In this document: one piece after another, positions 51,420 through 58,736 of the stretch
Numbering within the stretch: the stretch's first letter is position 1
Layout of the letters: every line of letters begins with the position of its first letter
Source: ZC4RG30 sp049841155
GTDB lineage: Bacteria > Pseudomonadota > Gammaproteobacteria > Steroidobacterales > Steroidobacteraceae
Length of the DNA stretch: 64,000 nucleotides
Assembly: GCA_049841155.1 (NCBI GenBank)
Contig: JASGHI010000004.1
Span: forward strand, 434,001-498,000
Direction: 5' to 3'
The notes under the pieces: model-generated
Told to the model about the DNA's origin: nothing
The model's database searches: none
Seen by the model: only the letters and a program-made list of their open reading frames with translations
Program-made: the position numbers and the translations under genes

Positions 51420-51669
51420 GCACGTGATCGCGGTAACGCTGCTGGCGCGGTGCGCGGAGCGCGGCGTTCTCTGGTTCGGCCGGAGGCGGGGGAAGAATCT
51501 GTTCGGCCAAGCTTGATAGCGTGGGGCCCTGCTGCGACAGCAGGTACTGTCCCAGGCTCTCTTGCACGGCGTAACTGCGAGTCACGCCGGCGCGGGCGCA
51601 GTACTGGTCCAGTGCGGCTTCAAGGTCGGCGTCTAGGCGAACGGAGATGGGGCGATTGGATGTTGTCAT
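51400..51669 (-). CDS. Ribbon-helix-helix antitoxin of the PIN toxin
   Basis: An 89-residue DNA-binding antitoxin beginning MTTSNRPISVRLDADLEAAL, the ribbon-helix-helix pattern (beta strand plus two helices, about residues 5-50). The C-terminal tail is Pro- and Arg-rich and would wrap the toxin. The frame is open to 51738, but the ATG at 51669 gives the standard RHH start. First gene of the pair; RHH antitoxins usually repress their own promoter in the AT-rich stretch upstream (51670-51800). Confidence 0.88.
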   Translation of the reverse strand: MTTSNRPISVRLDADLEAALDQYCARAGVTRSYAVQESLGQYLLSQQGPTLSSLAEQILPPPPAEPENAALRAPRQQRYRDHVREKHRR

Positions 51670-51808
51670 ACAATTATTAAAATGTATGACCATGCCAGCT
51701 GCAAAGCAAGGACTGCGCGGGTCCGCCGAAATTTCCATTCTCGCAACGGCAGGTTTGGGGGAGCCCCGTATTTTTGACTGATTGTTCTTGAACGTATATT
51801 CTCAATTA

Positions 51809-52183
51809 ATGGGGCGTCCACGACAATATGAAGAGATGAGCGCAGTGGCCGCCGCCGCCGCGGTGTTCCGGCGTCGCGGGTACGCCGCGACCTCCATTGA
51901 TCATCTTGTCGAGGCAACGGGCATGCACCGGGGCAGCCTGTACGGTGTCTTCGGGAGCAAGCACGGCTTGTTCCTGCGCGTACTCGATGCCGCTGCATCC
52001 AGTATCGACCCGGCTGATCGCCTTGATCTCATGCTGGTCGCATTGCTCGAACTTGCCCCCGTCGATCCGCGTGTCCGTGAACGGCTGGGCAAACTCCTGA
52101 GCGAAAACGGCATTACAGAAGAGCAGCTGGGCGGCCGCCTGCTGATCCGCGCGGGGCTGCGCAATGAAGGGGGGCCAGCATGA
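51809..52183 (+). CDS. Short TetR-family regulator
   Basis: A 124-residue protein with a full TetR helix-turn-helix at about residues 24-50 (YAATSIDHLVEATGMHRG, then SLYGVFGSKHGLF) but only some 65 residues after it, against about 140 in a standard TetR. It ends naturally (LLIRAGLRNEGGPA) and overlaps the next gene by four bases (ATGA). It may be a genuinely short subfamily rather than a break. The ATG at 51809 follows a poor ribosome binding site. The start is in an AT-rich stretch unlike its surroundings, a possible sign of transfer. Confidence 0.8.
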   Translation: MGRPRQYEEMSAVAAAAAVFRRRGYAATSIDHLVEATGMHRGSLYGVFGSKHGLFLRVLDAAASSIDPADRLDLMLVALLELAPVDPRVRERLGKLLSENGITEEQLGGRLLIRAGLRNEGGPA

Positions 52184-52454
52184 GCAACCGGGTTACTGTG
52201 ACTGGAGATAGTCTGGTGGTCGAGCCTCTGGGATTGAACAAAGTGTGGTCACTTACCAGGCGCCTGCGGTTCCCGCTTGCCCACGTGCGGGGAGCGACCT
52301 TCGATCCGGGTTTGAGAGACGAGCCCAAAGGTTGGCGCGGACCGGGCCTGGCAATTCCCGGCAAACTGTCCGGAACTTTGTGATCACCGTCGATGATCCG
52401 CACGAGGTGGTCGATGCCATAAATGGGGCTCTGGGCATGAGCCGTCCGCTCTGA
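52180..52454 (+). pseudogene. Small PH-like domain gene with internal deletion
   Basis: The first frame gives 67 residues (starts MSNRVTVTGDSLVVEPLGL, then LTRRLRFPLAHVRGATFDPG, EPKGWRGPGLAIPGKLSGT) and stops at 52383. In the next frame, starting exactly where the first breaks off, comes FVITVDDPHEVVDAINGAL and a stop at 52454. I recall complete members of this family having about 35-45 residues between those parts, the GTF...FWNV region and the next strand. The simplest reading is a deletion that removed the middle and shifted the frame. It was probably co-transcribed with the TetR gene before it. Confidence 0.65.
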
Positions 52455-52536
52455 TCAGCCCCGATCTTCGCTCTGGCAGGCCAGTGCAAAAGGCATGCGG
52501 CGATCAGGGGCGCCGTGCAACCGGCGCCCTGTCGCC

Positions 52537-54231
52537 TTACGCTCCCACTGCCTTGCCCGGTTCGGGCAGCAGCCCGCGTGCATCCGCACGCCGCACCGCC
52601 GACAGCACCGCGAGAATGGAGGCGGTGATGATGTTGGCATGCACGCCCACGCCGAACAGCGTCACCCGCGAGGGCGTGGTGATCTCGACGAAGGCCACGG
52701 CCCTGGCTTCGCTGCCGTTGCCGATGGACTTCTCCTCGTAGGAGAGCACGTCGAAGGGCAGCCCCAGCGCATGCACCAGCGCGTCGATGGGTCCGTTGCC
52801 GCGGCCGGTGAGCTGCATGGGCTGGCCGCCGCGCACCACGTTGAGCGTGAGCTGTTCGCCATCGCTGCCGTCGGTGGCCGTGACCAGGTGGTGGCCGCGG
52901 TACTGGTATTCGCGGCCTTCATGCGCAATGTATTCCTTCTCGAACAGCTCCCAGATCTGCGGCGCGGTGACCTCCTTGCCGCTGGAATCTGTCACCGCCT
53001 GCACGGCCGGGCTGAACTCGATCTGCAGCCGTCGCGGCAATGACAGGCCGTATTCCTGCTCGAGCAGGTAGGTCACGCCGCCCTTGCCGGACTGGCTGTT
53101 CACGCGGATCACCGATTCATAAGTGCGCCCCACGTCGCGCGGATCGATGGGCAGGTAGGGGATTTCCCACAGGTCGCTTTCCTGGCGCTCAGCGAAGCCT
53201 TTGCGGATGGCGTCCTGGTGGGAGCCGGAGAATGCCGTGAACACCAGGTCGCCCACGTAGGGGTGGCGCGGATGGATGGGCAGCTGGTTGCAGTATTCGA
53301 CCAGCCGCGCCGCCTCGTTGATGTTCGAGAAATCGAGGCCGGGATTGACGCCCTGGGTGTAGAGATTCAGCGCCAGCGTGACGATGTCCACATTGCCGGT
53401 GCGCTCTCCATTGCCGAACAGCGTGCCTTCCACGCGGTCGGCGCCGGCCATCAGGCCCAGTTCCGCCGCTGCCACGCCGGTGCCGCGGTCATTGTGCGGG
53501 TGCAGGCTGATGACGGCGCAGTCGCGCCGCTTCATGTTGCGACAGAACCATTCGATCTGGTCGGCGTAAATGTTCGGCGTCGCGACTTCCACCGTCGACG
53601 GCAGGTTCAGGATCAGCGGCTTCTGCGGCGTGGGCTGGAATACGTCCATCACCGCCTCGCAGACCTCCAGCGCGAAATCCTGCTCGGTGAAGGAGAAGGT
53701 CTCCGGGGAATACTCGAAGGACCAGTCCGTTTCCGGCTGCGCGGCGGCCAGCTCCCGGATCAGCTTCGCCGCATCCACGGCGAGCTTCACGGTGGCGGGC
53801 TTGTCCTGCCGGAACACCACGCGGCGGAACACCGGCGCAGTGGCGTTGTAATAGTGGAGGATGGCGCGCTTGGCGCCCTTCAGGGATTCGAAGGTGCGGC
53901 GGATCAGGTCCGGCCGTGCCTGGGTCAGCACCTGGATGGTGACGTCGTCCGGCACCATGTCCTTCTCGATCAGCTCGCGGATGAAGTCGAAATCCGTCTG
54001 CGAGGCCGAGGGGAATCCCACCTCGATCTGCTTGAAGCCGGTGGCCACCAGCAGGGCGAACATGCGGCGCTTGCGCTCGGCATCCATGGGCTCGATGAGC
54101 GCCTGGTTGCCGTCGCGCAGGTCCACGCTGCACCACAGCGGCGGGTTGGTGATCTGGGCATCGGGCCAGCGCCGGCCGCGCAAGGGCTCGATGGTGAACG
54201 GGCGGTACTTCTTGGAAGGATCCTTCAACAT
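52537..54231 (-). CDS. leuA: 2-isopropylmalate synthase, long form
   Basis: A 564-residue enzyme for the first committed step of leucine synthesis (2-ketoisovalerate plus acetyl-CoA). The TIM barrel begins at WCSVDLRDGNQALIEPM, with the metal His pair in ISLHPHNDRGTG and GNGERTGNVDIVTLALN. The C-terminal regulatory LeuA dimer domain (about residues 435-560) gives leucine feedback. This is the long form also found in Pseudomonas. It starts at the ATG at 54231. The 260-base upstream region holds a possible leader peptide and hairpins. Confidence 0.97.
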   Translation of the reverse strand: MLKDPSKKYRPFTIEPLRGRRWPDAQITNPPLWCSVDLRDGNQALIEPMDAERKRRMFALLVATGFKQIEVGFPSASQTDFDFIRELIEKDMVPDDVTIQVLTQARPDLIRRTFESLKGAKRAILHYYNATAPVFRRVVFRQDKPATVKLAVDAAKLIRELAAAQPETDWSFEYSPETFSFTEQDFALEVCEAVMDVFQPTPQKPLILNLPSTVEVATPNIYADQIEWFCRNMKRRDCAVISLHPHNDRGTGVAAAELGLMAGADRVEGTLFGNGERTGNVDIVTLALNLYTQGVNPGLDFSNINEAARLVEYCNQLPIHPRHPYVGDLVFTAFSGSHQDAIRKGFAERQESDLWEIPYLPIDPRDVGRTYESVIRVNSQSGKGGVTYLLEQEYGLSLPRRLQIEFSPAVQAVTDSSGKEVTAPQIWELFEKEYIAHEGREYQYRGHHLVTATDGSDGEQLTLNVVRGGQPMQLTGRGNGPIDALVHALGLPFDVLSYEEKSIGNGSEARAVAFVEITTPSRVTLFGVGVHANIITASILAVLSAVRRADARGLLPEPGKAVGA

Positions 54232-54346
54232 GGTCGGCTCCAGTTCGACTCATCCCGCGTCGGATCGGGGGCGGCCCGCCGCGCGTGGACGGTCGGGGAC
54301 GGTACGGAACTTGGAAAATGATGCGCCGGGGGCGCTGCAGAGTCGA

Positions 54347-54436
54347 TCAGTGCGCCGGGCGGCGCAGGTGCAGGCGCGCCGCCAGCAACTCGCTGCCGGA
54401 GGAGGCAGAAACGATTGTGTGCTGCGGGTGACGCAT
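54347..54436 (-). promoter_or_regulatory. Possible leucine leader peptide and hairpins upstream of leuA
   Basis: A 29-codon ORF (starts MRHPQHTIV) includes Leu-Leu plus two further Leu codons. Overlapping its end is a perfect 8-bp stem, GGCGGCGC / GCGCCGCC, and there is a further GC hairpin before the leuA start. This resembles a transcription attenuator. Against it: no good ribosome binding site, and only four leucines with no long run. Confidence 0.3.
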
Positions 54437-54492
54437 GCACCGCAGACTAGCAGGCATGGCCGGGCGCTGCAATTGCGGCGCCGCGGCATCGC

Positions 54493-55164
54493 TCAGGCCG
54501 GCTTTTCGATCCGGCTGACTCCCTGCGCAGAGCCCACCAGGAGCAGGTCCGCCGGCCGATGGGCGAACAGGCCCACGGTGACCACCCCGGCGATCTGATT
54601 GATCGCAGTCTCCATGACCCGGGGCTCGTCGATGGCGAGGTCATGAACATCGAGGATGTGGTTGCCGTTGTCGGTGGTCACCCCTTCGCGGTACACGGGC
54701 CTCCCGCCCAGCCGGGCGAGCTCGCGGGCCACGAGGTTGCGTGCCATCGGAATCACCTCCACCGGCAGGGGGAAGCGGCCAAGCCGGGTGACCAGCTTGC
54801 TCTGGTCGACGATGCAGATGAAACGGCGCGCCGCGGCGGCCACGATCTTCTCGCGGGTCAACGCAGCGCCACCGCCCTTGATCAGTTCCAGTTCGCCATT
54901 GGCCTCGTCGGCTCCATCTATATAGAGAGCGAGGTCCTGCACCTGGTTCAGGTCCAGCACTGGTACCCCCAGCTCGCGCAGCCGGTGGCTGGATGCTTCG
55001 GAACTGGATACGGCGCCGCGCAACCGCGGCGCCCAGGGCGCCAGCTGATCGAGCAGTGCATTGACCGTGGACCCGGTGCCCACGCCGAGCACCATGCCGT
55101 CTTCGAGATAGGCCAGTGCCGCGGCTGCGACCTGGCGCTTCAATTGCTGCTGTTCTTTGCTCAT
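54493..55164 (-). CDS. rpiA: Ribose-5-phosphate isomerase A
   Basis: A 223-residue enzyme of the pentose phosphate pathway. Landmarks are VGTGSTVNALLDQL, the SSSEASS phosphate region, DGADEANGELELIKGGGAALTREK with catalytic Asp/Glu/Lys, and TDNGNHILD. The frame is open to 55275, but the ATG at 55164 (MSKEQQQLKRQVAAAAL) matches E. coli RpiA. Monocistronic, with a hairpin (55191-55214) just upstream that separates it from the tiny Lys-rich ORF. Confidence 0.97.
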   Translation of the reverse strand: MSKEQQQLKRQVAAAALAYLEDGMVLGVGTGSTVNALLDQLAPWAPRLRGAVSSSEASSHRLRELGVPVLDLNQVQDLALYIDGADEANGELELIKGGGAALTREKIVAAAARRFICIVDQSKLVTRLGRFPLPVEVIPMARNLVARELARLGGRPVYREGVTTDNGNHILDVHDLAIDEPRVMETAINQIAGVVTVGLFAHRPADLLLVGSAQGVSRIEKPA

Positions 55165-55190
55165 CGATGTTTTGCCGGGTCCGGAAACGA

Positions 55191-55214
55191 CTGTGCCCGC
55201 TTTCGCGGGCACAG
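55191..55214 (-). terminator. Hairpin between the Lys-rich small ORF and rpiA
   Basis: CTGTGCCCGC, loop TTTC, GCGGGCACAG: a perfect 10-bp stem. On the minus strand it lies 65 bases after the small ORF stop and is followed by GTCGTTTCC, a weak T-run. It could also be one copy of a dispersed REP-like element; a genome scan would tell. Confidence 0.5.
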
Positions 55215-55279
55215 TGGTTAGTAGCTTTCTGGTGATTCGGCGGGGGGATTCACATCCACACCCGCCGAACACCATCGAG

Positions 55280-55330
55280 TTACTTCTTCTTGGCGGCCTT
55301 TTTCTTGGCCTTCTTCTTGGCTTTCGCCAT
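55280..55330 (-). CDS. Tiny lysine-rich peptide (16 residues), hypothetical
   Basis: ATG at 55330, stop at 55280-55282, encoding MAKAKKKAKKKAAKKK: ten Lys, five Ala and nothing else after Met. GGAGAA lies eight bases before the start. A promoter (TTGTAA, 16 bases, TATACT) sits about 36 bases upstream and a hairpin follows, so it has the parts of a separate transcription unit. The composition is like the tails of bacterial H1-like proteins, so nucleic-acid binding is the natural guess. No family can be named, and the ORF could be a leader or chance. Confidence 0.5.
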   Translation of the reverse strand: MAKAKKKAKKKAAKKK

Positions 55331-55365
55331 GAGAGTTCTCCAGTTACAGGTTAGTCCGGGGATCG

Positions 55366-55393
55366 AGTATATACACGCGTTGCCAAATTACAA
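55366..55393 (-). promoter_or_regulatory. Promoter of the Lys-rich small ORF
   Basis: On the minus strand, TTGTAA (55388-55393), a 16-base spacer, and TATACT (55366-55371). The predicted leader before the ATG at 55330 is about 29 bases. Confidence 0.55.
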
Positions 55394-55428
55394 GCAAGCG
55401 TGTTAGCCACGTTGCACTCAGGCAACGC

Positions 55429-55917
55429 TCATCGACGACCAGAAGAAGCGGGACGAGTGAGCGAGAGGATGAACTTCCAGTGCTTCGCATCCACTGGTGT
55501 GATCGAAAGCCGGTTGCCACGGCGCAGCAGCCACATGCCCGCAAGCTCTTCGTCGGCGTATGCGCGCAACCGCTCGAGCGTCAGCAGTGGTTCGATGCGT
55601 TGCTTCAGTCGTACATCAACCGTGTACCAAAGCGGCTTGTTTTCAGGGCTTTTTGCATCGTAGTACTCGCTGCGGCGATCCCATGCGCTGGCATCGGGAT
55701 AGCCGCTGCGGACAACCTCGACCACTGCGGCGATGCCCGGCTGCGGGCAGGAAGAGTGATAGAAGAACGCCAGATCACCGGCCTGCATCTGGTCCCGAAG
55801 CATGTTGCGTGCCTGGAAGTTGCGCACGCCTTCCCAGCTGGTGCACTGACCCGGCGCGTGCTCGAGGTCGTCGATGCCGAAGGTCGAGGGTTCGGTTTTC
55901 ATCAGCCAGTGCTTCAT
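55429..55917 (-). CDS. EVE-domain protein
   Basis: A 162-residue single EVE domain (PUA-like fold). Landmarks are HWLMKTEPSTFGIDDL at the start, WEGVRNFQARNMLRDQM, GDLAFFYHSS and the RGNRLSITPV segment at the end. EVE proteins bind modified nucleobases in RNA or DNA; the physiological role in housekeeping positions is unclear. It lies just downstream of the 6S RNA gene on the same strand, in the place where many gammaproteobacteria have ygfA, and may be expressed from the same transcript. Confidence 0.95.
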   Translation of the reverse strand: MKHWLMKTEPSTFGIDDLEHAPGQCTSWEGVRNFQARNMLRDQMQAGDLAFFYHSSCPQPGIAAVVEVVRSGYPDASAWDRRSEYYDAKSPENKPLWYTVDVRLKQRIEPLLTLERLRAYADEELAGMWLLRRGNRLSITPVDAKHWKFILSLTRPASSGRR

Positions 55918-55989
55918 GTTCCTCTTCCTGCGCGGCTTGGCGCGGTGAGTACTGCGTCACAGATGCGGCAGTGCGGCGCAAAGGAGGAA

Positions 55990-56181
55990 AGGCGCCACCC
56001 GCCTGTGCCGGTGCGGATCGTTGCTCTCGAACCGGAGCAACAGGTGGGGCAGGCTGACCGCAGGTAAGGCTTCCCGCTCGAGGCGGACATGCACAGTGCT
56101 GCCGAAAGCCGGGCCCCTTGGGTGTTTCAATTAGGGTCCGAGGTAACCCGATCCACGTGTCGAACACCGCAGGTGGCGCAA
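55990..56181 (-). ncRNA. ssrS: 6S RNA
   Basis: Non-coding gap of about 270 bases directly after zapA on the same strand, where 6S RNA lies in gammaproteobacteria. The closing stem forms between GCGCCACCTGC (56169-56179, minus) and GCGGGTGGCGC (55992-56002), with one G-U pair. The 5' part has GGTGTTCG and CCTCGGACCCTAATTGAAAC. The middle has GTCCGCCTCGAGCGGGAAGC followed by CTTACCTGCGG, matching the conserved arm after the central bubble in E. coli. 6S RNA binds the housekeeping RNA polymerase in stationary phase. The ends are approximate. Confidence 0.85.
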
Positions 56182-56191
56182 TGCCACTCTA

Positions 56192-56509
56192 CTACAGTTC
56201 GAGTTGCTGGCTGCGGGCCACTGCCTTCTCGACGCGCTCGCGCAGATGGCGCACGCGGGTGCCGACCTGGACCTCGAGGTGGTGGTCCTTGGCCTTCAGG
56301 CGCGCAAGGTCATTGGCCATGTTCAGGGCGGCCATCACCACCATGCGTTCGATGCCGATCACCTTGCCGGTTTCGCGGATGCTGCGCAGGCGCTCGTTCA
56401 GCAGGGCGGCGGATTCGAGCAGCGCGGCGCGCTCCTCCGGCGGACAGGCGATGAGGTAGTCCTTTTCGAGGATCTGCACGGTGACCGGAGCGCCGTCCGC
56501 GTCGTTCAT
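56192..56509 (-). CDS. zapA: Cell division protein ZapA
   Basis: A 105-residue FtsZ-ring stabiliser. The N-terminal domain is VTVQILEKDYLIACPPEER, the linker LRSIRETGKVIGIERMVVMAALNMAND is the family core, and a C-terminal coiled coil follows (about residues 70-100). It shares four bases with the upstream zapB-like gene (56506-56509) and is followed by 6S RNA. Confidence 0.95.
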   Translation of the reverse strand: MNDADGAPVTVQILEKDYLIACPPEERAALLESAALLNERLRSIRETGKVIGIERMVVMAALNMANDLARLKAKDHHLEVQVGTRVRHLRERVEKAVARSQQLEL

Positions 56510-56739
56510 GTGCCGGACTCCATGGTGCGCAGGCGGCCGATGATGGCGTCGACGCGGGCGCGGACCTGCTCGTTCTTCTGCAGCAGGGTGGCGCGCTCGG
56601 TGGACAGCGAGTCCTGGCGGTTGCGCAGTGCGCGGTTTTCTTCCTGCAGCTGGGCCACGACGGCGAGCAGCTCGTCGAGCCGCTGTTCCAGGTGGCGCAG
56701 TTCGGTTTCGATCGGCATGCTGTTCTTGTTGTCTGGCAT
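56506..56739 (-). CDS. ZapB-like coiled-coil protein (TIGR02449 family)
   Basis: A 77-residue protein that is nearly all coiled coil (from MPIETELRHLEQRLDELLAV onward, heptads of Leu). It belongs to the small family encoded directly before zapA in many gammaproteobacteria and is presumed to help cell division as ZapB does. The ATG at 56739 is used; a GTG just upstream and an ATG at residue 8 are alternatives. Overlaps zapA by four bases and is divergent from ygfB. Confidence 0.88.
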   Translation of the reverse strand: MPDNKNSMPIETELRHLEQRLDELLAVVAQLQEENRALRNRQDSLSTERATLLQKNEQVRARVDAIIGRLRTMESGT

Positions 56740-56812
56740 CACGGCGGATAGTGCCCTTGCCGCCCGGAGCGGTCAATCCACGCCGCGAAGGATGAGGCAT
56801 AATCCGGCGCGG

Positions 56813-57376
56813 ATGATCGCAAGCAACCTGGCATTCGAAGACCTGCAGCGCGTACTGGTGCAGCAACGCGCGCTCACCGATGCGGCCGAGGCCCATGGCG
56901 TGCTGGTCGGCGCGCTGTGCGCCATGACCTGCTCTCTGGACGACTGGATGGCTGAAATCCTGCCGGAGGGGCGTGCGGACCGGGCCGGTGCCGCCAGCCT
57001 CAGGGCCATCTTCGACTCCACCTGCGGCACGCTTGGCGACGACAATCTCGCATTCGAGCCGCTGCTGCCCTCCGACGATGCATCCATCGGCGAGCGCACC
57101 GCGGCGCTGGGGGAATGGTGCCAGGGTTTCCTTTATGGATTGGGCAGCGGTTGCGTGCCCGACCCTGCTGCTATGGATGCCGAGGCTGCCGAGGTGTTGC
57201 GCGACCTCACCGAGATCTCGCAGGTGGAGGCCGATATGGGCGACGACATCGAGACCAACGAGGAGGCCTATGCCGAACTCGTGGAGTTCGTGCGCGTCGG
57301 GGTGCAGCTGATCTATGCGCACCTGACGCCGCTGCGCGAGCTGCCGTCCCCCGGTCCACGGGAATCGCTGCATTGA
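56813..57376 (+). CDS. ygfB: UPF0149 family protein YgfB
   Basis: A 187-residue helical protein of the UPF0149 (YgfB/YecA) family: LTDAAEAHGVLVGALCAM near the start, WCQGFLYGLG in the middle, and DDIETNEEAYAELVEFVRVG at the end. In Pseudomonas, YgfB affects gene regulation and beta-lactam resistance. No zinc or SEC-C tail as in YecA. Start is the ATG at 56813 after GCGCGG. Its stop overlaps the TTG start of pepP, as in the conserved ygfB-pepP-ubiH order. Confidence 0.93.
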   Translation: MIASNLAFEDLQRVLVQQRALTDAAEAHGVLVGALCAMTCSLDDWMAEILPEGRADRAGAASLRAIFDSTCGTLGDDNLAFEPLLPSDDASIGERTAALGEWCQGFLYGLGSGCVPDPAAMDAEAAEVLRDLTEISQVEADMGDDIETNEEAYAELVEFVRVGVQLIYAHLTPLRELPSPGPRESLH

Positions 57377-58725
57377 GCGCCGCCCGCGTCAAGGCCCTGC
57401 GGCAACCCTCCCGGGTGGTTGCATCGCAGGCTGAATTCGCCCGCCGGCGGCGGCAGCTGATGAAGATGATGGGGCGTGGCGCCATCGCCATCCTGCCGGC
57501 CGCACCCGTGCGTCACCGCAACAGCGACGTCGAGTACGCCTACCGCCAGGACAGTGATTTCCACTATCTCACCGGCTTCCCGGAACCCGAAGCCGTGGCG
57601 GTGCTGGTGCCGGGGCGGGCGGCTGCCGAATACGTGCTCTTCGTCCGGGACCGCGATCCGCTGCGCGAGACCTGGGATGGCCGGCGTGCGGGACCCGCCG
57701 GCGCCGTTGCGCGCTTCGGTGCGGATGATGCCTTTCCGATCTCCGACATCGACGAAATCCTCCCGGGGCTTCTGGAGAACCGGGAGCGCGTCTACTACGC
57801 CATGGGCCATGCGGAGTTCGACCAGCGGATGCTGGCCTGGCTGGCGCAGCTGCGCAGCCAGGCGCCGCGGCAGGGCCGGCATCCGCCGCAGGAGATCGCC
57901 GCGCTGGACCATGTGCTGCACGACATGCGGCTGTACAAGAGCCGCACGGAAATCGCGCTGATGCGCGAGTCCGGCCGCATCGCGGCGGCCGCGCAGCTGC
58001 GCGCCATGCGCTTCTGCCGGCCCGGCCGCTACGAATACGAGATCATGGCCGAACTGGTGCACGAATACCGGCGCCACAACGCCGATACCTCCTACCACCC
58101 CATCTGTGGCGGCGGCGCCAATACCTGCATCCTGCATTACAACGAGAACGATGCCATGCTGCGGGACGGCGACCTGCTGCTGGTGGATGCCGGCTGTGAA
58201 TACCAGTACTACGCCTCGGACATCACGCGTACCTGGCCGGTGAACGGCCGCTTCACGCCGGCGCAGCGCGCGGTGTACGAAGTGGTGCTGGCCGCGCAGA
58301 GCGCGGCCATCGCGCGGGTGAAGCCCGGCAACCACTGGAACGAGCCGCACGAAGCGGCCGTGCAGGTGATCACGCAGGGCCTGGTGGAGCTGGGCCTGCT
58401 GAAGGGGCGTGTGCCGGCCCTGATCAAATCCGAGGCCTACCGGCGCTTCTATATGCACCGCACGGGGCACTGGCTGGGGCTGGATGTGCACGACGTCGGT
58501 GACTACCGCGTCGGCGAGCAGTGGCGCGTGCTCGAACCCGGCATGGTGATGACGGTCGAGCCGGGCATCTACATCCCGGCCGGCTCGCGCGGCGTGCCGA
58601 AGCGTTTCTGGGACATCGGCATCCGCATCGAGGACGATGTGGCGGTTACCGCCGATGGCCACGAGATCCTCACCGACGACGTGCCGCGCACCGTCGGGGA
58701 GATCGAGGCCGCGATGGCGGCCTAG
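57373..58725 (+). CDS. pepP: Xaa-Pro aminopeptidase
   Basis: A 450-residue metallopeptidase removing N-terminal residues before proline. The N-terminal domain starts near ASQAEFARRRRQLMKMMGRG, and the pita-bread domain carries the di-manganese ligands (LVDAGCEYQYYASDITR, HRTGHWLGLDVHD, MVMTVEPGIYIP and the last Glu in IGIRIEDDV). Length matches E. coli PepP (441) if the TTG at 57373, overlapping the ygfB stop, is the start. A GTG at 57415 is the alternative. Second gene of the ygfB-pepP-ubiH-ubiI operon. Confidence 0.95.
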   Translation: MSAARVKALRQPSRVVASQAEFARRRRQLMKMMGRGAIAILPAAPVRHRNSDVEYAYRQDSDFHYLTGFPEPEAVAVLVPGRAAAEYVLFVRDRDPLRETWDGRRAGPAGAVARFGADDAFPISDIDEILPGLLENRERVYYAMGHAEFDQRMLAWLAQLRSQAPRQGRHPPQEIAALDHVLHDMRLYKSRTEIALMRESGRIAAAAQLRAMRFCRPGRYEYEIMAELVHEYRRHNADTSYHPICGGGANTCILHYNENDAMLRDGDLLLVDAGCEYQYYASDITRTWPVNGRFTPAQRAVYEVVLAAQSAAIARVKPGNHWNEPHEAAVQVITQGLVELGLLKGRVPALIKSEAYRRFYMHRTGHWLGLDVHDVGDYRVGEQWRVLEPGMVMTVEPGIYIPAGSRGVPKRFWDIGIRIEDDVAVTADGHEILTDDVPRTVGEIEAAMAA

Positions 58726-58736
58726 GCCTGCCTGCC

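Noticed and set aside
51809..52183. Calling the 124-residue TetR gene broken
   Set aside because: The frame ends with a natural-looking tail and an ATGA overlap to the next gene, so a genuinely short form is as likely; only the following gene is called a pseudogene.
55157..55354. Plus-strand 65-codon frame between rpiA and EVE genes
   Set aside because: Crosses a perfect hairpin and the antisense of the Lys-rich ORF; no ribosome binding site or family resemblance.
55775..56167. Open frame across the zapA-EVE gap
   Set aside because: It lies over the 6S RNA; the conserved stem and loop pattern explains the region better than a protein.
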